From Nitrospirae bacterium GWC2_42_7 (GTDB lineage: Bacteria; Nitrospirota; Thermodesulfovibrionia; Thermodesulfovibrionales; UBA6898), in contig MHDW01000149.1 in assembly GCA_001803645.1 (NCBI GenBank), forward strand, positions 1 to 18,064: 18,064 nt of DNA, written 5' to 3'. This document shows positions 1-6,353 of this stretch, one piece after another; the stretch's first letter is position 1; every line of letters starts with the position of its first letter. A program made the translations under genes and the position numbers. The notes under the pieces were generated by a model that was not told the DNA's origin, ran no database searches, and saw only the letters and a program-made list of their open reading frames with translations.

Positions 1-1284
1 TTAAAGGCTCTCCGTTGAGTTTCCTGTTTCCATGTTGCGATTTATATAACTGGCGTCAGATGAGAAAGTCTTTGTCTCAAATTTCTCAGCCCAGTTGATT
101 TTTGCGGTCAGGCGCATCATAGCTCCAAGGGTTAAAATGGCGCCGATTGTGACTGTTAGGCCTGTATATCCTTCGAAGAAGTGTGCCAGAGAAAAGAGTA
201 TCAGGAAAATAAAATGAGAAATTCCTACTTCTACGGCAGCAAAACGCGCTCCAACAACAATCCTCATATATGAGATCACAAGGAACATTGAAGTCACAGA
301 AGCTATCAGAAAAGAAATGTAAATATCAAGATGGTCCACTATATAAGAAAAAAGCAGATGGAACGCAAAGAATGAAGCAGCGAGGAAAATGTAGTTCATC
401 GGGTGTATTTTGATGTCTTTGATAATACTTACCATGAAAATTACGAAAAAGAAAAAGATGAGTGATACCGGGGCAAAAAAGCTCATCTGGCTCGCAAGCG
501 GCCCTGGGTTCAGTTTCTCCGGCATGTCCATCCCGATCTGAAAACCTGATATGAGATTTTTATATTGCCATTCAAGTTTCCACCCTGTAGCAGTTTTTTG
601 CTTCGATGTTGGTGAGATTACGTTCGTCGGAAAATCTATGTCATTGAAGTTTGTTGTCATGGAAAGGCCGAATTGTTTTACCCGGTTTACGCCTTCGCCA
701 AATTTATAAAACCATTTATCAAGTCCCTGGGAAACATATCCAACTTCGATCACACCTTCCTGACCTGCTCCAAGCAAAACAGGAATGGATATGACCTCCT
801 GAGAGAAATCGTTAATTTCGATAGGTCTGCCGTTTATGCTGAGTCTGAAATTGTCAAAAATTGCGTTTTTTGATGGGAAGGTAAAGTTAATATTAAAAGT
901 CTCCATATGTGTGAGAGGGTTGCTTATCTTATATATTCCTGAGAAATCAACTTTGTATGTGTCATACCACAACAGGCCCTTTTTCCTGTGTGTCAGATCA
1001 AAATCTACATTTACAGTGCTTGTATCGAGGTTTACATTTTTTATGCACGTCTCCGTTATTGTTTCTAATTTCCCCTTATCATTCTTTACTTTTCTCTGAT
1101 ATTTTTGCTCATAAAAAACGTTTGGGGCTTTTTGCTCATGGATAGAGCCCCAGAGTCCTTCCACCTTACCATATAATTTTGAGCTTTGATTATACGTCCT
1201 GCCGCTTGTTGTGCCTCCAAGAAACATCCACGCTACACTTGCCGCTGCTAAAATCAATATAATTGCAACTATTCTCTTTGTCAT
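1..1284 (-). CDS. creD: CreD-family inner membrane protein
   Basis: Complete 427-residue membrane protein; its TAA stop is the first three bases of the window. An N-terminal membrane segment (about 4-23) is followed by a large non-cytoplasmic domain (about 25-265), then five hydrophobic helices between about 268 and 395. This is the CreD layout (E. coli CreD is about 450 residues). Family-like stretches include KKGLLWYDTYKVDFSG, the loop KIHPMNY after the second helix, and AKINW after the last helix. The ATG at 1284 has AAGGAGG about 10 bases upstream. It lies 120 bases downstream of creC, and that gap holds a cre-tag operator, so it is probably the main target of CreB. In E. coli, CreD is induced by CreBC and affects envelope properties and colicin or beta-lactam tolerance; its biochemical role is unknown. 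Sequence is divergent from enterobacterial CreD, so the call rests on topology, motifs and context. Confidence 0.86.
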   Translation of the reverse strand: MTKRIVAIILILAAASVAWMFLGGTTSGRTYNQSSKLYGKVEGLWGSIHEQKAPNVFYEQKYQRKVKNDKGKLETITETCIKNVNLDTSTVNVDFDLTHRKKGLLWYDTYKVDFSGIYKISNPLTHMETFNINFTFPSKNAIFDNFRLSINGRPIEINDFSQEVISIPVLLGAGQEGVIEVGYVSQGLDKWFYKFGEGVNRVKQFGLSMTTNFNDIDFPTNVISPTSKQKTATGWKLEWQYKNLISGFQIGMDMPEKLNPGPLASQMSFFAPVSLIFFFFVIFMVSIIKDIKIHPMNYIFLAASFFAFHLLFSYIVDHLDIYISFLIASVTSMFLVISYMRIVVGARFAAVEVGISHFIFLILFSLAHFFEGYTGLTVTIGAILTLGAMMRLTAKINWAEKFETKTFSSDASYINRNMETGNSTESL

Positions 1285-1349
1285 GTCCTTTGCCCTCCTT
1301 TTTAATTTCTAGATCTGATTTAAAGATACAGGACTACTTTGAGGATAGT

Positions 1350-1376
1350 ATGAAGTGAGTGTGAAATGGCTGTGAA
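1350..1376 (-). promoter_or_regulatory. cre-tag operator upstream of creD (three TTCA(C/T) boxes)
   Basis: Read on the minus strand, towards creD, the sequence is TTCAC (1376-1372), six bases, TTCAC (1365-1361), six bases, TTCAT (1354-1350). The first two boxes match the E. coli CreB site TTCAC-N6-TTCAC exactly, and the third continues the 11-base period. The array lies 66 to 92 bases before the creD start. A weak -10-like TATCTT (1328-1323) lies 21 bases past the last box, which would put that box near the -35 position. That fits an OmpR-family activator contacting RNA polymerase. The motif is seen directly; CreB binding is inferred. Confidence 0.75.
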
Positions 1377-1404
1377 AAATTCAAACAAAAAGGAAGGTAG
1401 CGGG

Positions 1405-2856
1405 TCAAGAGATTGTTTTGATACGCCTTGCAGGGAGCCTGAGGGCTGCTATTGCGCCACCGTCAGATAAGTTTTTTAGTTCAATGCTCCCCTGGTGAAG
1501 AAGCGCTACTTCTTTTACAAGACTAAGGCCTAATCCGGAACTTTTTCTTCCTGTGTCAGGACGCTTGAGAGAATAGAAACGTTCAAACACCTTATTGAGT
1601 GCATAATCAGGAATACCAGGGCCGTAATCCCGAACTGTTAATTCAATAAAACCATCCGGCATGTTTATGATGTTCACAATGATCTTTCCGCCTTCAGACG
1701 AAAAATCTATTGCATTCTGAAGCAGATTAACAACAGCCTGCCGTATAAGAAAACGGTCACCTTCTAAGAAAGATTCCTTGTCAACTTTGCTTTCAAATAA
1801 TATTCTTTTTGCTTCAAACACCGGGATCATATCTTTTCTGGCATCATTAAGGATTTCATTTATATTTAACCTTTCAACATCCTGAATGCTCTTTTTGCTC
1901 TCAAGTGAAGACAGCAAGAGAAGCTTTTCAACTATTGTCCTTATCCTCTCAGTCTCGATATGGATATTTGACAAAAAACGGGACTGCTGTTCAGGAGGGA
2001 CCTTTTCCTTCAATAACTCCAAAGCTCCCTGAATAGCAGAAAGCGGACTTTTCACCTCATGAGTAAGGGTCTGTACATAGTTTTCAATATATTTTTTTCC
2101 GTCAAGTGCATCTCTCATTTCCTCAAATGCCTCGCCAAGCTCTTTAACTTCATTTTTACCAAGTTTGGGCAGAGAGACTTTTTTGCCGTCGCGTATTGAC
2201 TTGGCATAAGCAGTAAGCTGCTGTATCGGTTTTGTAACCATTCGTGACAGCAGCAACCCAATAAGGACCACTGATAAACAAACAATCGTTCCGCCGAAAA
2301 TAATTCTCTTTTTTGAGTTTTCAACAAAGCGGTTTGCTGTGCGTGTTGGCTTGCCGACTGAAAGCACGCCGATTGTTTTTCCTTTAACGATTATTGGAGA
2401 TGCTATATACATGACACTTGAATAAGGATCATTTGTAATATCATGGGAAGTCCTTGCACCGTATTCTCCTCTAAGCGTACGTCTTACGTCTATCCATTGG
2501 GAATAGTCCTTGCCCTCGTCCCTGCCGTTATCAGAATCGAATATAACTGTTCCGAGTGTATCTGTAATATATACTCTAAAGTCCACATCCTGCTTAATAA
2601 AGTCATAGATCTTTGCTGAAAACGATTTGTTATGTATGTCTTCAAAAGTCTTACGGAAGATTTTTATATCTACCTTGTCCCCTTTGATATTCATTGCGGC
2701 AATTGAAGCTAGAATTCTGGAAGTATCTATGAGAGATTCTTCAGTGATTTTACGGTATTGAGGTTTAAGGTCATTTACAATCCAGGAGACTAAAACATAG
2801 AAACTGATCCCGATGATTATCAGGATACCAAGGAATATCCGTGTCTGAATTCTCAA
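1405..2856 (-). CDS. creC: CreC sensor histidine kinase
   Basis: A 483-residue inner-membrane histidine kinase. TM1 is about 6-26. The periplasmic sensor domain (about 30-184) contains CreC-like stretches: VYITDTLGTVIFDS, DYSQW, TLRGEYGAR, SSVMYIASPI and GVLSVGKP. TM2 is about 185-205, followed by HAMP (about 206-255). The H-box is TLTHEVKSPL with phospho-acceptor His266, the N-box LLQNAIDF (Asn381), the G1 box DYGPGIPDYAL (from 410) and the G2 box SSGLGLSLV. GIPDYALNKVFERFYSL is nearly the E. coli CreC sequence. Translation begins at a TTG (2856-2854) overlapping the creB stop as TTGA, with AAGGA upstream. The first residues (MRIQTRIFLG) align with the start of E. coli CreC, which supports this start. 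It should phosphorylate CreB; the stimulus is unknown here. Confidence 0.93.
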   Translation of the reverse strand: MRIQTRIFLGILIIIGISFYVLVSWIVNDLKPQYRKITEESLIDTSRILASIAAMNIKGDKVDIKIFRKTFEDIHNKSFSAKIYDFIKQDVDFRVYITDTLGTVIFDSDNGRDEGKDYSQWIDVRRTLRGEYGARTSHDITNDPYSSVMYIASPIIVKGKTIGVLSVGKPTRTANRFVENSKKRIIFGGTIVCLSVVLIGLLLSRMVTKPIQQLTAYAKSIRDGKKVSLPKLGKNEVKELGEAFEEMRDALDGKKYIENYVQTLTHEVKSPLSAIQGALELLKEKVPPEQQSRFLSNIHIETERIRTIVEKLLLLSSLESKKSIQDVERLNINEILNDARKDMIPVFEAKRILFESKVDKESFLEGDRFLIRQAVVNLLQNAIDFSSEGGKIIVNIINMPDGFIELTVRDYGPGIPDYALNKVFERFYSLKRPDTGRKSSGLGLSLVKEVALLHQGSIELKNLSDGGAIAALRLPARRIKTIS

Positions 2857-3548
2857 CTGCTTTCCTTAAGAGAATATCCGAGTCCTCTGTGTGTAACAAT
2901 AGGTTCTTCTGCAGGACGAATGGATTTTAGTTTCTGGCGTATTGTCTTAATATGAGTGTCGACTGTTCTGTCGAGACTCATCTCGGGCTCTTCCCATACA
3001 AGACTCATAAGTTGTTCACGGCTGTATACACGGCCTGGGTTTCTGACAAAAACACTCAAGAGCTTGAACTCATAGCGCGAAAGATCAAGAGGTTTGCCAT
3101 GGTAGGAAATGACCAAACGTTTTTCGTCAAGCTGAAAATGTGTGTGAGGGACATTTCCCGATTCAGCAGATTTATTCATCTCGTTGGATGTCCTTCTTAA
3201 AACAGCTCTAACTCTCGCAGTAAGTTCACGCGGGCTAAAAGGTTTTGTGATGTAATCATCAGCGCCAATTTCTAAACCTACGATCCTGTCTATTTCATCT
3301 GAGCGGGCAGTAACAAAAATGATCGGCACAGAAGAGTTTTTACGTATTTGTCTTACGAGATCAAAACCATTAATATCAGGAAGACCGATATCAACAATAG
3401 CAATTGCGATGTCTTTATTTTTTATAATTTCCAGCGCCTCTTTCCCGGTTGCACAATAGATAGACTCAAATCCTTCTGTTGAAAGGGCGTAGGTAATGTT
3501 GTCTGCTATAGAGATCTCATCTTCAACGACTAAGATTTTCTTTGCCAT
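2853..3548 (-). CDS. creB: CreB OmpR-family response regulator
   Basis: A 231-residue two-domain regulator. The receiver (1-120) has the acidic pair Glu9-Asp10, phospho-acceptor Asp53 in IVDIGLPD, Thr80 in FVTARS and Lys102 in YITKPFSPRE. The OmpR/PhoB winged-helix DNA-binding domain (about 130-228) includes LSRYEFKLL, PGRVYSREQL, the recognition-helix stretch DRTVDTHIKTIRQKL and the terminal wing THRGLGYSL. Length matches E. coli CreB (229). The stop overlaps the TTG start of creC, so the two are translationally coupled. No strong Shine-Dalgarno is seen before the ATG at 3548, and no cre tag was found in the 87 bases upstream, so autoregulation is not indicated. It should activate creD through the boxes at 1350-1376. 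Confidence 0.92.
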   Translation of the reverse strand: MAKKILVVEDEISIADNITYALSTEGFESIYCATGKEALEIIKNKDIAIAIVDIGLPDINGFDLVRQIRKNSSVPIIFVTARSDEIDRIVGLEIGADDYITKPFSPRELTARVRAVLRRTSNEMNKSAESGNVPHTHFQLDEKRLVISYHGKPLDLSRYEFKLLSVFVRNPGRVYSREQLMSLVWEEPEMSLDRTVDTHIKTIRQKLKSIRPAEEPIVTHRGLGYSLKESS

Positions 3549-3635
3549 TTTGACTTTTGTTTTTATTGGATTTTAGCTTTTACAAATATGACGAGATATC
3601 CGAATTCATTTCTTGCGATGCAATCATCATTAATT

Positions 3636-4928
3636 CTAATGCTTAAACACCCTCTGTCCTGTAAAGACCATCGCGAGTTTTGGGTTTGCCTGATTGCAGG
3701 CTTCTATTATTTCAAAATCACGCTCTGAGCCTCCGGGCTGAACAACTGCGGTTACACCCTGCTTTATTCCAACATCAAGCCCGTCCCTGAACGGGAAGAA
3801 CGCATCTGATACCATGGTTGAACTAATAAGCCCGCCTTTGTCATTTTTTGTCTGGACATCAATTTCCCGCAGAGCTGAAGCATCCCTCTTGCCCTGTTCT
3901 GCTTCGAGCTCAAATGTTTTGTAAGGTATGCCGTATTTTTTGAAGCACAATGCGTCTGCGTATTTTGTATATGCTTTAGAAACAGCTATCTCTGCGACTC
4001 CGACCCTGTCCTGTTCGCCTGTGCCTATGCCGACCGTAACGCCGTCCTTAACATAGATCACAGAGTTTGAAGTTATTCCCATCTCTACGCTCCAGCCGAA
4101 TATCATGTCCTCATATTCCTTTGCAGTGGGAGTTTTTTCAACAGCATATTCTTTCCCTTTATAGACTGTTTTTGCAGGGAGGAAATCTTCTTTTGTCCGT
4201 ATCCTGCTCAACTGTGACTGCTGAACAATGAGGCCGCCGTCTATAAGTGATTTGAATTCAACAAACCTGAAGTTCCTGTGTTTTTCTAATTCATTGATTT
4301 TGTTGACCCGGATGATCCTCAGGTTCTTTCTCTTTGAAAGGATCTCGACAACGCCATCTTCAAAATCAGGAGCCGCGACAACTTCAAGATAATTAGCGCT
4401 AACCATCTCTGCGGTTGCTCTGTCCATAGCCCTGTTGACAACAAGACATCCTCCAAAGGCAGCTATTCTGTCAGACATGTTCGCTTTTTCATATGCTTCG
4501 GCAATTGTTTTTCCGAAGGCAGCACCGCAGGGATTGTTATGTTTAAGTATTGCTGCAGCAGGTTTGTCCATGAGATATTTCATTATATTCAGACCGTTAT
4601 CGAGGTCTGTCATATTGGTTTTTCCGGGATGTTTGCCTGATTGTATCATGTCCTCTTCTGTGATACTGCTGACAAGGCCGTTGCCGGGTTCGATAAATTT
4701 ACAATTGCCCAACATAAGATTTCCGTTTACAAGTTCATAAATAGCTGCCTGCTGGTCCGGATTCTCCCCGTAGCGGAGCCCCTTTTCTATGAGCTCGCCT
4801 GTTTTTTCATCAGGTATTTTCCATGCCCTTTTTTTATAGACTAAGGTCTGCTCCCCGAATTTGATGGTCATATCATCAGGGAAATTATCATCCATTATGG
4901 TCTTGTACATTTTTTTCAGGTCTGACAT
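3636..4928 (-). CDS. Stand-alone AICAR transformylase (PurH-like, no IMP cyclohydrolase domain)
   Basis: A 430-residue protein corresponding to the AICAR formyltransferase half of PurH, which formylates AICAR with 10-formyl-THF in the penultimate step of IMP synthesis. Visible family signatures are LRYGENPDQQA (51-61), the catalytic Lys129-His130 in AAAILKHNNPCGAAFG, SDRIAAFGGCLVVNR, NYLEVVAAPDF, SNSVIYVKDG, GIGTGEQDRVG, SDAFFPFRDGLD and VVQPGGSERD. The N-terminal MGS-like cyclohydrolase domain of normal PurH (about 520 residues) is absent. Instead there is a short lead-in of about 50 residues. Single-domain proteins of this sort are sometimes annotated as IMP cyclohydrolase, but the domain seen is the transformylase. 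The ATG at 4928 has AAGGAG seven bases upstream. It ends 87 bases before creB and shows no obvious functional link to it. Confidence 0.85.
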   Translation of the reverse strand: MSDLKKMYKTIMDDNFPDDMTIKFGEQTLVYKKRAWKIPDEKTGELIEKGLRYGENPDQQAAIYELVNGNLMLGNCKFIEPGNGLVSSITEEDMIQSGKHPGKTNMTDLDNGLNIMKYLMDKPAAAILKHNNPCGAAFGKTIAEAYEKANMSDRIAAFGGCLVVNRAMDRATAEMVSANYLEVVAAPDFEDGVVEILSKRKNLRIIRVNKINELEKHRNFRFVEFKSLIDGGLIVQQSQLSRIRTKEDFLPAKTVYKGKEYAVEKTPTAKEYEDMIFGWSVEMGITSNSVIYVKDGVTVGIGTGEQDRVGVAEIAVSKAYTKYADALCFKKYGIPYKTFELEAEQGKRDASALREIDVQTKNDKGGLISSTMVSDAFFPFRDGLDVGIKQGVTAVVQPGGSERDFEIIEACNQANPKLAMVFTGQRVFKH

Positions 4929-4950
4929 GGCTAAGCTCCTTTTTGAATAA

Positions 4951-4956
4951 ATTATA
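4951..4956 (-). promoter_or_regulatory. Possible -10 element for the AICAR transformylase gene
   Basis: The minus strand reads TATAAT here, 22 bases before the ATG and just upstream of the AAGGAG ribosome site. The hexamer 17 bases further up (TTTATT) is a poor -35. The leader would be only about 15 bases, so this is tentative. Confidence 0.3.
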
Positions 4957-5036
4957 AAATATAGTACCCTGTTAATAAACCTTCTTCTCTATAACGAAAA
5001 GGCTTGGGCTTTCTAAGTGGTAAAAACAACAAGTTA

Positions 5037-5295
5037 ATGATAGCAAAATATATTATCAAGATGGAAGGGTTCTTGTCGCGCAAAAGGTACATGACGAAAA
5101 AGGAGAAGTCTATTGTTTCTGTTTCTTACTCAAACTGCGGGGTAAATTCCCTCTCCCTTGAGGGGAGAGGGTAGGGAGAGGGTGATTGAATTGATCTCAA
5201 AGGGGTTAATCCCTGCAAAAGACCTCAGAAAAAAATCAACGCATGTGAAACAGCTATTAAGAAACTCTTCAGGAAATAAGAAAGAAGCTTCGTAG
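5037..5295 (+). other. Two short open frames around a repeat; possible gene remnant
   Basis: An ATG at 5037 opens 45 codons (stop 5172-5174). The first 35 look protein-like (Lys-rich, RKRYMTKKEK), and then the frame runs into the GC-rich repeat at 5147 and stops. In another frame, GTG at 5182 opens 37 codons to a TAG at 5293, reading ISKGLIPAKDLRKKS. No ribosome site precedes either start, and I recognise neither product. This could be a small gene split by repeat insertion, or chance. The rest of 4929-5400 shows only the repeat pair and AT-rich sequence. Confidence 0.2.
5147..5184 (+). repeat. GC-rich palindromic repeat, left copy
   Basis: The sequence opens TTCCCTCTCCCTTGAGGGG and closes GGGAGAGGGTG. 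Its first half folds on itself (CCCTCTCCC with GGGGAGAGGG). The same opening and closing sequences occur in inverted orientation at 5298-5365, so this is one of two members of a dispersed repeat family. Confidence 0.65.
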
Positions 5296-5297
5296 GA

Positions 5298-5365
5298 CAC
5301 CCTCCCCTCAATCCCCTCCTCTATGAGCCGTTGGCTCCGAGCCATAGGCCCTCAAGGGAGGGGAA
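5298..5365 (-). repeat. GC-rich palindromic repeat, right (inverted) copy
   Basis: On the minus strand it opens TTCCCCTCCCTTGAGGG and closes GGGGAGGGTG, matching both ends of the copy at 5147-5184. About 28 extra bases in the middle include the small hairpin GAGCC-GTT-GGCTC. With the left copy it bounds a 219-base composite with inverted ends. Confidence 0.65.
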
Positions 5366-5400
5366 GTAATTGTCCGCACAAAAAAAAGAAGACCTTATTT

Positions 5401-6201
5401 CTATTTGTCCTGTTTTTGAGGATTAAGGACGAGTTCTGTTATTATTTTGGCGTCTCTTGCCCCTATGACCACAAGACCATCAGGCATTATCAATGTCGGG
5501 GTGCCTGTTATATCCAGTTCAGCGCTGAGCTTCATATTCTCATCAGGTATTTTTGTATCGCAATCGGGTTTGGGTATCGGCTTCTTTTCAAAGTTGTCTT
5601 CAAGCAGTTGGAGAGAGTTGCTGCATATTATGCTTTGTGATTTCCAGTATGCATCCGGATGCATTTTCAACGGCATAAGCTTAATATAGAATGCTATGTC
5701 CTTTCTTTCTGAAAGTACTTTCTTTAACTCAGAATGAAGTTTGCCGCAGAAGGGACAGTCAGGATCTGTAAATACAATAACTTTATATTTCGCATCTTTT
5801 ACTCCCATTAAGAGAGCGTTATCCAGGGGTATTTTTGATGTATCCAGATATTTTTTGAGTGCTTTGTTTTTGTTGACAGCAGGCTCAGGGGTTTTGCCTG
5901 ACAAAGCTTCAACCTCGAACAACGGGCCTCCCACAATATATTTTTTAGAGAAGCTCAAGTACATCGTTCCCTGCGCCCCATTATTTTCTATGGCTATTTC
6001 CCATAGGCCACCTACAGGGCTCATCTTGATATCGAGAACTTTTACATTAGGAGCATTCACGCTTACCAGTACCTCGCTGACCTCTTCGGGTTTTAGACTA
6101 TGGCACTTCATGCAGTCTTCTTCACAGCCTCCGAAGCCAAAGGCATTAGTGTTTAAAAAAATGGCTGAAATAAATATCACCAAAGAAAAGATCGCTTTCA
6201 T
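5401..6201 (-). CDS. DsbC-like periplasmic thiol:disulfide protein with a CxxCH motif
   Basis: A 266-residue exported thioredoxin-fold protein. The signal peptide is about 1-20 (MKAIFSLVIFISAIFLNTNA). The mature N-terminus carries Cys26, Cys30, Cys33 and His34 (CEEDCMKCH), a c-type haem-like CxxCH. A DsbC/G-type N-terminal domain (about 45-105) follows. The thioredoxin domain then has active site CPFC (149-152) within FTDPDCPFCGKLH and cis-proline Thr234-Pro235 in ITGTPTLIMPDG. Cys193 and Cys214 may correspond to the structural disulfide of DsbC. It probably isomerises or reduces disulfides, possibly helping cytochrome c maturation. The ATG at 6201 has AAGGAG 10 bases upstream. It follows the RelA/SpoT gene after 152 bases. 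Whether the CxxCH binds haem cannot be told from sequence. Confidence 0.83.
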   Translation of the reverse strand: MKAIFSLVIFISAIFLNTNAFGFGGCEEDCMKCHSLKPEEVSEVLVSVNAPNVKVLDIKMSPVGGLWEIAIENNGAQGTMYLSFSKKYIVGGPLFEVEALSGKTPEPAVNKNKALKKYLDTSKIPLDNALLMGVKDAKYKVIVFTDPDCPFCGKLHSELKKVLSERKDIAFYIKLMPLKMHPDAYWKSQSIICSNSLQLLEDNFEKKPIPKPDCDTKIPDENMKLSAELDITGTPTLIMPDGLVVIGARDAKIITELVLNPQKQDK

Positions 6202-6262
6202 AATAACTGTTCTCCTTTTGCTGTTATTCTGTATTGTCCAGAATCATTTTTGTGAACCTTCC

Positions 6263-6301
6263 AAAAACTTTCGTGAAAGATTCCCGGCAAGCGGGAATGA
6301 C
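6263..6301 (-). terminator. Possible terminator of the RelA/SpoT gene within a dispersed hairpin repeat
   Basis: On the minus strand GTCATTCCCG-CTTGC-CGGGAAT (7-bp stem) is followed by CTTTC-AC-GAAAG and then TTTTT (6267-6263). The sequence GTCATTCCCG...CGGGAAT resembles palindromic repeats scattered in many bacterial genomes. The T-run follows the second, weaker hairpin, so termination is only plausible. Confidence 0.4.
6280..6301 (+). repeat. ATTCCCG/CGGGAAT dispersed palindrome
   Basis: ATTCCCG (6280-6286), a five-base loop GCAAG, then CGGGAAT (6292-6298) followed by GAC. It is a perfect 7-bp inverted repeat in the gap between the RelA/SpoT and DsbC-like genes, and differs from the CCCTCCC-type repeats elsewhere in the window. 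Confidence 0.55.
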
Positions 6302-6353
6302 ACTGAAAATAAATATATACTGTTGTATTTTAACATGAAATCCGGAGCAGAGG

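Noticed and set aside
1350..1376. The 11-base repeats as a PhoB (Pho) box
   Set aside because: Pho boxes use CTGTCAT-type half-sites, also at 11-base spacing. These boxes match TTCAC of the cre tag exactly and sit within creBCD.
5130..5345. 71-codon open frame on the minus strand
   Set aside because: It spans both copies of the GC-rich repeat, and its ends are made of repeat translation (for example LSLPSPLKGEG), with no ribosome site. Frames of this kind arise from the repeat itself.
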